A stretch of DNA of 20,356 nt, from IMG/VR virus record IMGVR_UViG_3300042293_000539, positions 1 to 20,356 of that record; one strand, 5' to 3'. Numbering within the stretch: the stretch's first letter is position 1; each line of letters begins with the position of its first letter. The stretch comes from a virus. The notes beneath the pieces were generated by a model. That model saw only the letters and a list, made by a program, of their open reading frames with translations. It was not told where the DNA came from and did not search any database. The position numbers were made by a program, and so were the translations under genes. Shown here in pieces: positions 5,388 through 14,331 of the stretch.

Positions 5388-8300
5388 ATGGCAGATACAT
5401 CTCTAGGAAGAGCCAGTCTAAGTGTTACAGCAGATCTTTCAGGCTTCACATCTTCCTTAGACACAGCATCCACAAAAGTTCAATCGTTTGGTAATAGCAG
5501 CATTGCAGCAGCTATGGATGCGAATAAGGTTACCACCGCAACGGAAAAGGTTACATTGTCTTTGGATCAACTCCAACAGGCTGCAGCATCTAGTTCCATC
5601 AATGCCACCATGTTTAAGCAGACATCTGCAGCAGCTAAGCTTGCAGTGGATCAGATGGTGCTATTAGATGGCGCAACCCTGTTACTGATGAAGGATGAAA
5701 ACGAATTACAATTCCAGACTGCTAAACTTCAGACAGGCTACAAAGAGCTTGAAAACAATCTGATGAAGACGGATGCAGCATTCAAGAATAATACCTTGCT
5801 AATTGAGTTGAACACCCAGAAGCAAAAGCTGTTGGCCCTAGAAAACAAAAATGTGATTGCATCCATGATGGCTGTGGATGATCAGGCTATAGGCTATGCA
5901 GCTAGCACCAAAACATTGAATGCAGAATTAGACATCAATGCTAGAAAGCTGGATCTGCAAGCTAAGCAGATGAACCTAGACAGTGGGGCAACCAAAGCCC
6001 TTCATGATGAACTGGTGAAATTAGAAGAACAGGAAAAAGCCCTGGCATTAGCTGAAGATAAAGTGAAGGGTATTAATCAACCAGTACCGATCATCGAACC
6101 ACCCGCAGTAGTAGAACCACCCAAGATCGACACCAACACCCCTGAGTTTGTCCAGGAACAAATTAACCTGAAGTCTAAGACCGATCTAGCATCCAAAGCT
6201 TTGGAACTGCAAGCAAGGCAAATGAATGTGGATTCAGGGGCTACTAAAAAGCTTCATGATGAGATGGTCAGGTTAGAGCAGCAGGAACAGAAGCTGATTG
6301 CTGCAGAGAATAAGGCCAGGGGAATTCCCCCACCACTACCGATCAAGCCACCACCAATTCCAGAGAATAAGAACACGGCTGCCTATGTCACCAATGCAAA
6401 GAAGATGTCTGCAGAAACAGACATACTTAATAAGAAACTGGATATGCAATCTCGGCAGATGATGATAGCTGATGGCAGTGCTGCCAAGTTAGCCAAGGAA
6501 TTATCAGCATTGGAAAAGGCTGAAAAGAAGTTGGCAGATGCTGAAATAAAATTAGGAATTAGAAAACCACCAGAAGAGAAAAAATCTAAAGAATCTAAAG
6601 GTGGCATGAAAATCACCGACATGCTCGGCATCGGATTTTTCACATCCGCATTCAGCAAGATCTTTGATGGTGCATTAAATCTGGTAACTAAAATCACATC
6701 CTCTGTAATTGATCTGGGTGCCAAGGTTATTGAGTCTGGAAGTAAGTTTCAGGAACTAGATAACAGGCTTAAGGCACTGACCGGATTTAAAGGGATCGCT
6801 AAAGGTTTGCAGGACATCATGAAGACTGGCCCTAGTGCCAGCTTCAATGCACTAGGTGAAGCAGCTACCCGATTAAGTCAGATGAAATTCAGACCCGATG
6901 TAGTTACTGGATTAATCAAAGACTTTAATAGACTTGGTGTAGCTTTAGGAAATCCCGAAAAGATCGTAGCACTGATCACAGATAAACTCGCAGACATGGC
7001 TAGTGAAGGTGTAGCAACCATGTCAGCCCTGGGCAAACTGGAAGAAGAGGGCATCCCGATCTTTCAATCTATGGCAAGCAGGATGGGAATCAGTGTTGAT
7101 GAGCTTAAGCGCAGAGTAGCAGCAGGCCTGATATCTGTTACAGATGCAGCAGTGGGTTTGCAAGATGCAGCCAATATGCCAAACATGACCGCAGCAGCAC
7201 AGGAATCTGCTAACAGTTTTTCAGGAGTTTGGAGCAGGGTTACCAATAATATTGAAGTGCTGATGCAGAAACTGGGAACTAGTCTTCTAGAGGGTTTTGG
7301 TTTAGTCAACCTTGGTGATACTGTAACCAACTTTTTTGATTCAGTGTTTAAAAAGGCTGAGGATCTAGAACCCCTATTACAAAAGATTGGTGCATTTGTT
7401 TCCACTACCACTGGGATGGTGATGGATAATTTAGCTGGTGTTATTGATGAGTGGGTAATATTCACTGAAAAAATGACGATTGATGAAATGTTGCAGTCAG
7501 TTAAAAACGCAGCATCACAAATGCTAGAAGATCTTAAGCCGATGATTGATGCGCTTTCAACGATCATTGGATTCACAGTGGATTTCATAAAGGTTGGTGG
7601 AACTGTTTTAAAGAAGGGCAACACCTGGGCACAGGCTATTCAGGACAACATACTTAATCCAATATCTGATGCAGGGGCAGCAACTGTAAATTGGGGATTA
7701 GGTTTAACAGATGCAGCCAATGGTATAACCACCATAGGTAACAACACCATTGCAGCAACTGATGCAGCAAACAACCTAGCTAATGCTTTTGATCTTGCAG
7801 CGCAGAACGCACAGAATTTAGCAGATACAGATATGAGTGGTGCTGGTGGTGGCTTTGGTCCTGATGATATTAATGAAATGATGCAACCTGCATCCAATGG
7901 GGGTGGAACTTGGCTAACAGCATTAGAAGAAGAGATGCAGCTAGCTGAGATGGAATTGGCAGAATTTGATAAGCAGTGGCAAAAGCTTAGTGATGAAGTC
8001 CAGAAGCCCATGCGGATAGAAGAACCAGGTTGGAAAAAGTTCTTTGCCGATAACATCACACCACTACAGCAGTACGAAAATGAAGTAGCAAAACTTAAAG
8101 GCATGCTCAATGAAGGCCCTGAGGGTGTTAGGGCTTTTGCTCTTGGCAGTGCTAATGCCATTGCCAAACTTAAACAAGCTACTGGCCTAGGCGGTCCACA
8201 GCAGTTTGCATCCGCAGTGCAGGCTGGATCGGCTGCAGAATTCCAAGTCAAAGTTGATGAGATGGGCAAAGGCAAAAATGTCCAAGAAGAAATTCGCCAA

Positions 8301-8429
8301 CTCATGGAAGCTGCTGCAGAGGTAGAAGCCCAACAGTTAGAAGCTGCCAGAGAAATTGCAGAAGCTATTAAGAATCTACCCGCAGCAATGCCAAGACCTC
8401 AGCAAATTGCAGTGGCCCTTAACCCTTAG
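5388..8429 (+). CDS. Tape measure protein
   Basis: A 1013-residue protein, the longest in the window and directly after the chaperone pair. Residues 1 to about 400 are mostly helical coiled coil and contain three ~42-residue repeats (188-229, 272-313, 351-391) split by Pro-rich linkers. Residues about 405-450 hold a hydrophobic stretch ('MLGIGFFTSAFSKIFDGALNL'). Residues about 455-620 match the conserved tape-measure N-terminal domain seen in many phages: 'LDNRLKALTGF', 'ALGEAATRLSQM', 'GEEGIPIFQ'-like 'LEEEGIPIFQSMASRMGI' and 'ANSFSGVWSRVTNN'. The C-terminus is Ala/Glu-rich helix. By the usual 0.15 nm per residue rule the tail would be about 150 nm long. I see no lysozyme or peptidase domain. 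Confidence 0.92.
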   Translation: MADTSLGRASLSVTADLSGFTSSLDTASTKVQSFGNSSIAAAMDANKVTTATEKVTLSLDQLQQAAASSSINATMFKQTSAAAKLAVDQMVLLDGATLLLMKDENELQFQTAKLQTGYKELENNLMKTDAAFKNNTLLIELNTQKQKLLALENKNVIASMMAVDDQAIGYAASTKTLNAELDINARKLDLQAKQMNLDSGATKALHDELVKLEEQEKALALAEDKVKGINQPVPIIEPPAVVEPPKIDTNTPEFVQEQINLKSKTDLASKALELQARQMNVDSGATKKLHDEMVRLEQQEQKLIAAENKARGIPPPLPIKPPPIPENKNTAAYVTNAKKMSAETDILNKKLDMQSRQMMIADGSAAKLAKELSALEKAEKKLADAEIKLGIRKPPEEKKSKESKGGMKITDMLGIGFFTSAFSKIFDGALNLVTKITSSVIDLGAKVIESGSKFQELDNRLKALTGFKGIAKGLQDIMKTGPSASFNALGEAATRLSQMKFRPDVVTGLIKDFNRLGVALGNPEKIVALITDKLADMASEGVATMSALGKLEEEGIPIFQSMASRMGISVDELKRRVAAGLISVTDAAVGLQDAANMPNMTAAAQESANSFSGVWSRVTNNIEVLMQKLGTSLLEGFGLVNLGDTVTNFFDSVFKKAEDLEPLLQKIGAFVSTTTGMVMDNLAGVIDEWVIFTEKMTIDEMLQSVKNAASQMLEDLKPMIDALSTIIGFTVDFIKVGGTVLKKGNTWAQAIQDNILNPISDAGAATVNWGLGLTDAANGITTIGNNTIAATDAANNLANAFDLAAQNAQNLADTDMSGAGGGFGPDDINEMMQPASNGGGTWLTALEEEMQLAEMELAEFDKQWQKLSDEVQKPMRIEEPGWKKFFADNITPLQQYENEVAKLKGMLNEGPEGVRAFALGSANAIAKLKQATGLGGPQQFASAVQAGSAAEFQVKVDEMGKGKNVQEEIRQLMEAAAEVEAQQLEAAREIAEAIKNLPAAMPRPQQIAVALNP
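5949..6560 (+). repeat. Three coiled-coil repeats separated by Pro-rich linkers in the tape measure gene
   Basis: Repeat starts are 5949 (LDLQAKQMNLDSGATKALHD), 6201 (LELQARQMNVDSGATKKLHD) and 6438 (LDMQSRQMMIADGSAAKLAK), 84 and 79 residues apart. Each ends in a charged helix closing with a G-I pair. The first two are followed by proline-rich spacers (PVPIIEPPAVVEPP, PPPLPIKPPPIPE). The first two copies are clearly closer to each other than to the third. Confidence 0.75.
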
Positions 8430-8437
8430 GAATCATC

Positions 8438-9421
8438 ATGGCTATTGATCTATTTGAAGAGCTATGGCAGGAAAGAAAAGGAACTCTGGATAAGAGTTAC
8501 CAGAACACTTTTTCGCGGTCTTTCATCGTTCACACCGACTCCCTAGAGCAGACTGATATTAATATCTATGATGCCATTTATGGGCATATTAACTGCCCTC
8601 AGATTGGCGATCTTTTCCCTGGGGATGATGATTCATACGCTCAGTCTGTCAACATCAGTCCTGAGCAGGATGATCCAAAGACTTGGAAAGTCACGATAGA
8701 ATATTCATCCAATCCAGATGCATCTTCCAGCAACTCAGGTGGTGCTGGTGGTGGCAGCACTCCACCACCCCAAGTGGAAACCCAGCAGGCAGGGCAGAAA
8801 CCCGCAGACAGGGAAGCCAACCCCACCTTAAGACCACCCGACTTTAAGGTAAACTTTGTTTCATTCCCTTATATCGTTCCGAACATTAACAACTCTGCAG
8901 GCGATCCATTTGTACCACCGATCACCATAGAAAAGTTCAGACCTATTTTCAGTATTGGCTGCAATGTTAAATCTATTAACAGCTACACCCTAGCCACTTA
9001 CATTGGCAAAGTGAATTCTACCAGTGTGACATTTACCACAGGCACTGGGTGTGTTCTGAGCATCCCAGCAAAGACTGGGAAGATTAAGAACATCAACACG
9101 GAATTACTTCTTGAGGGGAAGCTTCAATACTGGCGATTGACTTATGAGGTAGAGATTAACACCAGCTTAAGCCCCACGGATGGAACCACAGTGATAGGGT
9201 GGGATATGCACCTTTTAGATATGGGCTATCGGATTAGGAAAGATGATGGTGAGAGGGCACCGATCTTTGAGGGTGGGGTAAAAATCACGCAACCAGTGAG
9301 ATTAAATGGAGCAGGGAAGAAAACTGCTGCGGGTGCTGCTAATAGCTATGTAGTTTTTGCCAGTGCGGATGTCTACGGAACCATCGATTATTCCACTTTA
9401 CCAGGACTAGGATTCTTCTAA
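8438..9421 (+). CDS. Tail protein of unknown family, after the tape measure (possible tail-tip/distal tail component)
   Basis: A 327-residue protein. Residues 1 to about 90 form one domain: ELWQERKGTLDKSYQNTFSR and FIVHTDS, then 'GHINCPQIGDLFPGDDD' and 'WKVTIEYSSNPDAS'. Residues about 91-135 are a Gly/Ser- and Pro-rich linker. Residues about 136-327 form a beta-rich domain ('FVSFPYIVPNINNSAGDPFVPP', 'GWDMHLLDMGYRIR'). AGGA at 8430-8433 sets the start. By position it should be a distal-tail or baseplate-like component, but I see no Dit or Tal signature. It ends TAATG with the next gene. The structural assignment rests on position. Confidence 0.55.
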   Translation: MAIDLFEELWQERKGTLDKSYQNTFSRSFIVHTDSLEQTDINIYDAIYGHINCPQIGDLFPGDDDSYAQSVNISPEQDDPKTWKVTIEYSSNPDASSSNSGGAGGGSTPPPQVETQQAGQKPADREANPTLRPPDFKVNFVSFPYIVPNINNSAGDPFVPPITIEKFRPIFSIGCNVKSINSYTLATYIGKVNSTSVTFTTGTGCVLSIPAKTGKIKNINTELLLEGKLQYWRLTYEVEINTSLSPTDGTTVIGWDMHLLDMGYRIRKDDGERAPIFEGGVKITQPVRLNGAGKKTAAGAANSYVVFASADVYGTIDYSTLPGLGFF

Positions 9422-10581
9422 TGCCAGATCCAGTAGCATTTGAATTCGAGACAGCAAAGCAACTCCTAAGACTTCTGAAGAAATCCAAGGATGGCACCTT
9501 CAATTCAGAGGTTGATGATGAAATCCCATTAGATCATGCACCTGCATTTATTTGGAGTTATGTTCCAGCCACAGTTACCTGCACCTATGACGAAACAGTT
9601 AAGGCTTGGATTATTGGTGGGGCTGTAACTTGCTATCCAATCAACTCAGGAGTGGATTCTGCAGGTCTAATGCAATGGGGAAAGAATAATACTGATGGTG
9701 TTGTCACTGGTGGGATTACCTGCACCACTTTCACACCTAAGCTAGCAAGTGAATCAGCACCGAGCATAGGCAAGGGATTCTATCTAGGAACAATCTTTGG
9801 GTACAACTCAAGCGAACAGCCAAGGGTGCTGATAGGGTTACCACCTGCCCCAGCGGTGGTTACTGGCAGCGGTTCCACTTTTGAGGTAGTCACTGGGGTT
9901 GTGTGTCATACCGATGGCAGCGGTATAGGAGTGACCACTGCAAGCTTAACTACCTCTGATTATGATGGCGCAGTGTTTAAGAATTTTTTAGGGCTGGTGG
10001 ATGTTGTGCCTAAAAGCTTTGTGGGCAATGCTTCAAGAATTGTTATGGTCAATGAAGCAGCTAATGCTTTAGAGTTTGGCCCTAACTTCTCAGGGGCACC
10101 AACAGCAGCAGACTTCCTAGGGTTAACCGACACACCGAACACCTATTCAGGTGCTAGTTATAAATCAGTTATCTGTAATTTAGGAACCAGTGGAAATGCT
10201 AATGCTTTACAATTTACATCACCCAATGTAACCACCACAAAATCTTTGTCAGGTGGTGGAAATCCCAATCATTCGAGTGTGTTTACCTCACTGGAACTAT
10301 TGAATGATGTTGCCAGTCCAGGTAATTATTATTCCTACAGTACAAACTCTAGTGGTGTGAAGGGCTGGAACCTTCAAGCAGCAACACCAGCAGGCTTGAC
10401 GGTTGGTGGCAATGTTGTGGTAAGCACCCGAAAAGCTGCGGTTACCGATGTTGCAGCACACACGATTTCTAGCGCAGACTTGGCCACCGCAGTCTCTACA
10501 ACCCAAACAGCGATTGATGATTTGAAAACGCAAGTTAACCTTCTTCTAGCTCGCATAAGATCCCATGGGCTAATCTCATGA
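9421..10581 (+). CDS. Tail fibre-like virion protein with C-terminal trimerisation helix
   Basis: A 386-residue protein. The N-terminal 90 residues are a separate domain (PDPVAFEFETAKQLLRLLKK at the front). The middle is Gly/Ser/Thr/Val-rich beta sequence with two fibre-type motifs: 'FLGLVDVVPKSFVGNASRIVMVNEAANALEFG' and 'FLGLTDTPNTYSGASYKSVICNLGTSGNALQF'-like sequence. Both follow the F-L-G-L-x-D-x-P pattern common in phage fibre proteins. The last 30 residues ('STTQTAIDDLKTQVNLLLARIRSHGLIS') form a heptad helix that probably holds a trimer together. It overlaps the next gene by ATGA. Confidence 0.6.
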   Translation: MPDPVAFEFETAKQLLRLLKKSKDGTFNSEVDDEIPLDHAPAFIWSYVPATVTCTYDETVKAWIIGGAVTCYPINSGVDSAGLMQWGKNNTDGVVTGGITCTTFTPKLASESAPSIGKGFYLGTIFGYNSSEQPRVLIGLPPAPAVVTGSGSTFEVVTGVVCHTDGSGIGVTTASLTTSDYDGAVFKNFLGLVDVVPKSFVGNASRIVMVNEAANALEFGPNFSGAPTAADFLGLTDTPNTYSGASYKSVICNLGTSGNANALQFTSPNVTTTKSLSGGGNPNHSSVFTSLELLNDVASPGNYYSYSTNSSGVKGWNLQAATPAGLTVGGNVVVSTRKAAVTDVAAHTISSADLATAVSTTQTAIDDLKTQVNLLLARIRSHGLIS

Positions 10582-12500
10582 TCTTAAATGAAAATGGCCT
10601 AACCTTTAATTTGAATGCAAGCTACTACATTTACAACTCTGCAACTGGGTTATGGGGTGGCCCAGCAGATGCTTATAATTTAGAAATGATCAGAGGCCGA
10701 TCTGTTGCTGGACGATTCGTGAAAAGTAGTTCTATATCAAATCTGCCAGGAGGGTCTGACGCTAGTTCCTTGTATTATCTTTTTCAGAAAACCACTTACG
10801 GCCCTACTGCATATCATGTTGGGTTTGCTTCCACTTATGAAAACGCAGAAAACAAGATTCCTATTATCTTCACTACTGCTGGCGATCTGTTTTCTTTTCG
10901 TCAGGCAGGGCATTCATACCGATTAAAACCATTATATTTGGAATGCTGTGAGGATGAGATATTTGATACGCAGTTACCACCACCCTACAACACAGATCCA
11001 AACTCACTTTTTGAAATGCCCGGGCCTGAAAAAATAAGGAAGAAGATAAGTTTTAGTGTTAGTGGTGTAGGTGTCACTGGGTATGTTGACAGCGGATTTT
11101 TAAACATGGGAGATATAAACGAATTTGCAACTATTATTAATGGCACCTATGACATTTATGTAGGAGATAACACCTACAGATTTGATGGGGTTGTCACTAG
11201 CTACGGAGACACATATCCAAAAACAAAAGTTGATGCTGGCTATTTTGGAGGCCCGTGGACCTTTATTTTGTACAACAATAGCAAACACAAAGTTACTGGG
11301 TTTTATAGTTCTATTATTAATGTATCTTTTCAAATAAAATTGCTTCTCAATGTCAGCACTTTACAAGTCACCGCATTTTACGAGCTAGGTTTAGATGGCA
11401 CCGCAGATGCCGGTTATAATGTAATGAATGCGTCTTATAGTGGCTCAATAGTTTTTACCAATTTTGCCAGTATAAGTGCAGGGGATGTTTTTGACACTAT
11501 CCCTACTTTAAACCTTGTATCCTCTGGTGGTTATTTCGGCCCTTTCCCAGCAACTATAACCCCTGTTTTTACTGGTGATTATGTAGATGAACTGTTGCCA
11601 GCAACAATCACGCTAGAAAGAAGTTATGAACAAGGTTTAAAAACCAAACTAGAAAGGCCAGCAGGGGTCGCCTACCCAACAAGAGGATGGACAACCAACG
11701 ACTACACGCCAGATCTTCCTGACACTATCGTGCTTTCCAAAATAAGTGACAGAACCTACGAGTCCGATCCCTTCACGCTGGCAGTAAATGTAATTAATAA
11801 GGTTCGGTTAAAGCTTATGGTTTTAAAATCTGAGTCTTTGGGTAATGGATGTTTTGGTTATGTTTTTTTTGATCGTTATTATAGCCAGATAGGTGGCACT
11901 ACCACTACTAATTACATGACCACTTATCGACCCATTAGGTTTTACAAAACCCCACCAAGCACATATGCCTATGATGGTTCATGGATTTACAATAATCCAG
12001 CAGGGTTTACTTCAGGCATTATGACTTTTGTTCTTTTTCGAGAGTCAGGAATCTTAGCCCAAAATGCTACCGCACCTACAGCCCCTGAAGTCTCTGAATG
12101 TTTTGCTACTGTGAATTATAAGCTAACTGTGGGTGGCCCTCCTTATATTCCTTTGCGTACAGAAATTGCTACATTTGTTAGCCGTACTGGTACGGGTGAT
12201 CTGATTGGCTACACAAGCGGGTCTGATGGCAATGGTGGGCTAATCAAAGGTGACGGCACTACGCAAACACTCACCTTAACCACCACAGTGGGTGGTACCC
12301 TTAACTATTACATTTATGTTTCAGACTTTTATGGAACCCCTACGGCTTCCATTAGTCTTGGTGGTACCGTCCTGCACAGCCTTACAGGGAACAGCAACTA
12401 CACAGGAACAAGTCCAGTTTCGGCAGGTCAAACCATCGTCTTTACCTTTACCGCCACAGCACCTATGGGCAATTTTCAGTTTTCTATCTCCATCCCCTAA
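10578..12500 (+). CDS. Large beta-rich tail/fibre protein of unknown family
   Basis: A 640-residue protein rich in aromatic (Y/F), Ser, Thr and Gly residues, with alternating hydrophobic/polar strands throughout and almost no helix. It has no signal peptide or membrane segment. Residues 1 to about 120 look like a separate domain ending in 'LKPLYLECCEDEIFDTQLPPP'. Residues about 545-640 look like a beta-sandwich, possibly carbohydrate-binding ('GTTQTLTLTTTVGGTLNYYIY', 'SAGQTIVFTFTATAPMGNFQF'). It begins in ATGA overlap with a fibre-like gene. The likely role is the tail tip or receptor contact. I do not recognise the family. Its codons are more AT-rich than those of the following fibre genes. 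Confidence 0.5.
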   Translation: MILNENGLTFNLNASYYIYNSATGLWGGPADAYNLEMIRGRSVAGRFVKSSSISNLPGGSDASSLYYLFQKTTYGPTAYHVGFASTYENAENKIPIIFTTAGDLFSFRQAGHSYRLKPLYLECCEDEIFDTQLPPPYNTDPNSLFEMPGPEKIRKKISFSVSGVGVTGYVDSGFLNMGDINEFATIINGTYDIYVGDNTYRFDGVVTSYGDTYPKTKVDAGYFGGPWTFILYNNSKHKVTGFYSSIINVSFQIKLLLNVSTLQVTAFYELGLDGTADAGYNVMNASYSGSIVFTNFASISAGDVFDTIPTLNLVSSGGYFGPFPATITPVFTGDYVDELLPATITLERSYEQGLKTKLERPAGVAYPTRGWTTNDYTPDLPDTIVLSKISDRTYESDPFTLAVNVINKVRLKLMVLKSESLGNGCFGYVFFDRYYSQIGGTTTTNYMTTYRPIRFYKTPPSTYAYDGSWIYNNPAGFTSGIMTFVLFRESGILAQNATAPTAPEVSECFATVNYKLTVGGPPYIPLRTEIATFVSRTGTGDLIGYTSGSDGNGGLIKGDGTTQTLTLTTTVGGTLNYYIYVSDFYGTPTASISLGGTVLHSLTGNSNYTGTSPVSAGQTIVFTFTATAPMGNFQFSISIP

Positions 12501-12511
12501 AGGATTCAGCC

Positions 12512-12772
12512 ATGGTTATTCACTTTGAGTTGCATCCTAGCTGGACTCAATCTCTACTGTTTGGAGATGCCATCAAAGCTGGGGTAAGCTTAGGTAAGGA
12601 TAATCACTGGCATTATCAGGGCATCACTGGTTTATATGTGGTTTCTGCAGGTTATCTGATTATTGAAATCATTGAAAAGCCTAGCGATATTGCACCCAGT
12701 TTGATCAGGGTAACTATCAGGCAGATCCAAGCAAGGTTGATGCAGCCACGAAAGAACAAAAATGGCAAGTGA
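12512..12772 (+). CDS. Small protein of unknown function in the tail region
   Basis: An 86-residue protein with AAAGGA at 12499-12504 upstream of the ATG. It is a mix of short strands ('HYQGITGLYVVSAGYLIIEIIEKP') and a C-terminal basic helix ('SLIRVTIRQIQARLMQPRKNKN'). It has no membrane segment and no known motif. It starts 12 bases after the large tail protein and is probably co-translated with it. It is the last gene before the CpG-richer fibre module. Confidence 0.55.
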   Translation: MVIHFELHPSWTQSLLFGDAIKAGVSLGKDNHWHYQGITGLYVVSAGYLIIEIIEKPSDIAPSLIRVTIRQIQARLMQPRKNKNGK

Positions 12773-12908
12773 AGAGGTTAGCTATGAGGGGTATAAGTCC
12801 AGCACCCTGAGTCAGACGGCTGATGACACTATGGTGGTAATTTTTTCTAGGAGATCATTATGCCAGCCGGACAGTACACATTTAACGCTGAGCAGGGTGC
12901 AACCTTAG
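12762..12908 (+). CDS. Possible small ORF (48 residues) bridging to the fibre module
   Basis: The frame starts ATG GCA AGT GAA GAG, 11 bases inside the preceding gene. It reads MASEEVSYEGYKSSTLSQ and a further acidic/hydrophobic stretch (about 28 plausible residues), then runs through the ribosome-binding site of the next gene to TAG at 12906-12908. There is no good ribosome-binding site. It may be a real tiny gene, a remnant of a longer gene cut by recombination at the module border, or chance. Confidence 0.25.
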   Translation: MASEEVSYEGYKSSTLSQTADDTMVVIFSRRSLCQPDSTHLTLSRVQP

Positions 12909-13207
12909 CCCGCACCATTCTTTATACCGATGCTGACGAGGTCGAAACCAATCTCACAGGCTACACCGCAGCGATGCAAGTACGACCCACCGCAGCGAGC
13001 GCAACCGTAATACTAGAACTCACCACCGAAAACACACGAATCACGCTAGGTGGTGCCGCTGGCACTGTTGATTTATTAGTCGATGCTGCCACCATGGAAG
13101 CCCTTACGCCTGGCAGATACTTCTATGATCTGGAGCTATACACCGGATCAACAGTAATCAGATTGATTGAAGGTATTTTCAATGTGAAAGCGGAGGTGAC
13201 CCGATAA
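12860..13207 (+). CDS. Baseplate/fibre-base protein, BppU-N-terminal-like
   Basis: A 115-residue, beta-rich protein. The order 'FNAEQGATLARTILYTDADEV', 'LTGYTAAMQVRP', 'VILELTTENTRITLGGAAGTVDL' and 'GRYFYDLELYTGSTVIRLIEGIFNV' then E-V-T-R is that of a common phage tail family. It resembles the N-terminal domain of BppU-type upper baseplate/fibre-anchor proteins. The expected role is attaching fibres to the tail tip. AGGAG at 12849-12853 sets the start. It ends TAATG with the next fibre gene. CpG content rises sharply from this gene on. Confidence 0.65.
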   Translation: MPAGQYTFNAEQGATLARTILYTDADEVETNLTGYTAAMQVRPTAASATVILELTTENTRITLGGAAGTVDLLVDAATMEALTPGRYFYDLELYTGSTVIRLIEGIFNVKAEVTR

Positions 13208-13446
13208 TGCCAGACATCGTAGTGGTCACAGAATCCGATATCGTCACAGTCACGCAAGGCGAAACGCTAGTCACAGTCTACGATGGCCGAGGGTTGACCG
13301 GAGCTGCGGGTGCTGCTGGTTCTTCGACCCTCGATGGCCTCACCGATACCACCATTACTGGGGTGGCAGATGGTGACCTTTTAAAATATTCATCGGCTTC
13401 CACGCAGTGGGTCAACACTAATAAACTAGATGGTGGTAATTTCTGA
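13207..13446 (+). CDS. Short tail fibre-like protein with GAAGAAG collagen-like stretch
   Basis: A 79-residue protein. It starts with a beta strand block (PDIVVVTESDIVTVTQGETLVTV), has a short collagen-like GLTGAAGAAGSS turn (residues about 29-40), then 'LDGLTDTTITGVADGDLLKYSSASTQWVN' and a closing L-D-G-G-N-F. The 'GD.L.Y......WVN...LDGG.F' ending is common in phage fibre proteins and recurs in the next gene as 'LDGGTF'. The start overlaps the upstream stop (TAATG). Confidence 0.6.
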   Translation: MPDIVVVTESDIVTVTQGETLVTVYDGRGLTGAAGAAGSSTLDGLTDTTITGVADGDLLKYSSASTQWVNTNKLDGGNF

Positions 13447-13475
13447 AGGTAACTTTTAACTAAGGACTTTTTATC

Positions 13476-14330
13476 ATGGCGAACACGATCAGAATTAAGC
13501 GCAGAATAGGTGGCTCCACTGGCGCACCTACAACTTTGGGTTCAGCGGAGCTGGCCTTCAACGAGAACTCAGGCGGGAGGATTCTTTACTACGGTCTAGG
13601 TGATGACTCATTTGGGGTGGCAACATCCGTAATCGCAATCGGTGGCCCTGACTTCGCAGTAACAACCACCACAAATGCCAACATGACTGGCCCGATCACA
13701 TCAGTCGGGAACGCAACCTCAATCGCTTCGCAAACTGGCACAGGCACCACCTTTGTCATGAACACTTCGCCTACGCTGGTGACACCAGCACTCGGCACAC
13801 CTTCAAGCGGTAACCTAACCAATTGCACATTCCCTACGCTGAACCAGAACACCACCGGCTCGGCAGCAACAGTGACCACGAACGCCAACTTAACCGGAGT
13901 TATCACAAGCAGTGGTAATGCAACTGTAATTGCTAGCCAGACCGGAACCGGATCAAAGTTCGTAGTTGATACGAGTCCTACGCTTATCACTCCTGACATA
14001 GGAGTGGCGACTGGCACTAGCTTGGTTCTCAGTGGTGACCTCACCGTCAACGGCACGACCACCACGATTTCTTCAACGACCTTGGCAGTAGGCGACAAGA
14101 ACATTGTTCTTGCTAGCGCATCCACTACCGATGCGGGTGCAGATCAAGGTGGGATTACCATCAAAGGTCTCAGCGATAAAACATGGAACTGGGTAGATGC
14201 AACCGATGCCTGGACAAGCAGCGAGCATATCAACATCGCATCAGCGAAATCCTATTACATCAACGGCACCATAGTTTTATCAGCGACCAGCTTGGGAAGT
14301 GGAATTATTTTAGATGGCGGGACTTTCTAA
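13476..14330 (+). CDS. Tail fibre protein with MTD-like N-terminus and internal repeat
   Basis: A 284-residue protein. The N-terminus ANTIRIKRRIGGSTGAPTTL, then GSAELAFNENSGGRILYYG, resembles the N-terminal domain of tail tropism determinants and fibres. Residues 67-101 and 136-170 are two copies of the same 35-residue unit (NAN[M/L]TG.ITS.GNAT.IASQTGTG). Then come 'LTVNGTTTTISSTTLAVGDKNIVLAS', known from many marine phage fibres, and a C-terminal 'SAKSYYINGTIVLSATSLGSGI' closing with LDGGTF. AAGGA upstream sets the start at 13476. It is probably a trimeric adhesin. Confidence 0.7.
   Translation: MANTIRIKRRIGGSTGAPTTLGSAELAFNENSGGRILYYGLGDDSFGVATSVIAIGGPDFAVTTTTNANMTGPITSVGNATSIASQTGTGTTFVMNTSPTLVTPALGTPSSGNLTNCTFPTLNQNTTGSAATVTTNANLTGVITSSGNATVIASQTGTGSKFVVDTSPTLITPDIGVATGTSLVLSGDLTVNGTTTTISSTTLAVGDKNIVLASASTTDAGADQGGITIKGLSDKTWNWVDATDAWTSSEHINIASAKSYYINGTIVLSATSLGSGIILDGGTF
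13674..13985 (+). repeat. Internal 35-residue duplication in the fibre gene
   Basis: Codons at 13674-13778 and 13881-13985 encode matching units starting N-A-N and ending TSPTL, with a period of 207 bases. The TSPTLVTP.LGTP.SG.LT.CT segment at 13764-13829 recurs in the downstream fibre gene at 14694-14759. Confidence 0.75.
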
Positions 14331-14331
14331 C

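Noticed and set aside
7640-8305. 221-residue ORF on the - strand
   Set aside because: It is antisense to the tape measure gene, Ser/Ala/Pro/Leu-rich with no motif, and explained by the codon bias of the opposite strand. The same holds for 7064-7624 and 6383-6724.
12292-12528. 78-residue ORF at the end of the 640-residue tail gene
   Set aside because: It is a frame shadow fully inside the tail gene, with no ribosome-binding site and no motif.
13589-14125. 178-residue ORF on the - strand
   Set aside because: It is antisense to a repetitive fibre gene; its Val/Pro/Ala repeats mirror the Thr/Gly/Ser codons of that gene.
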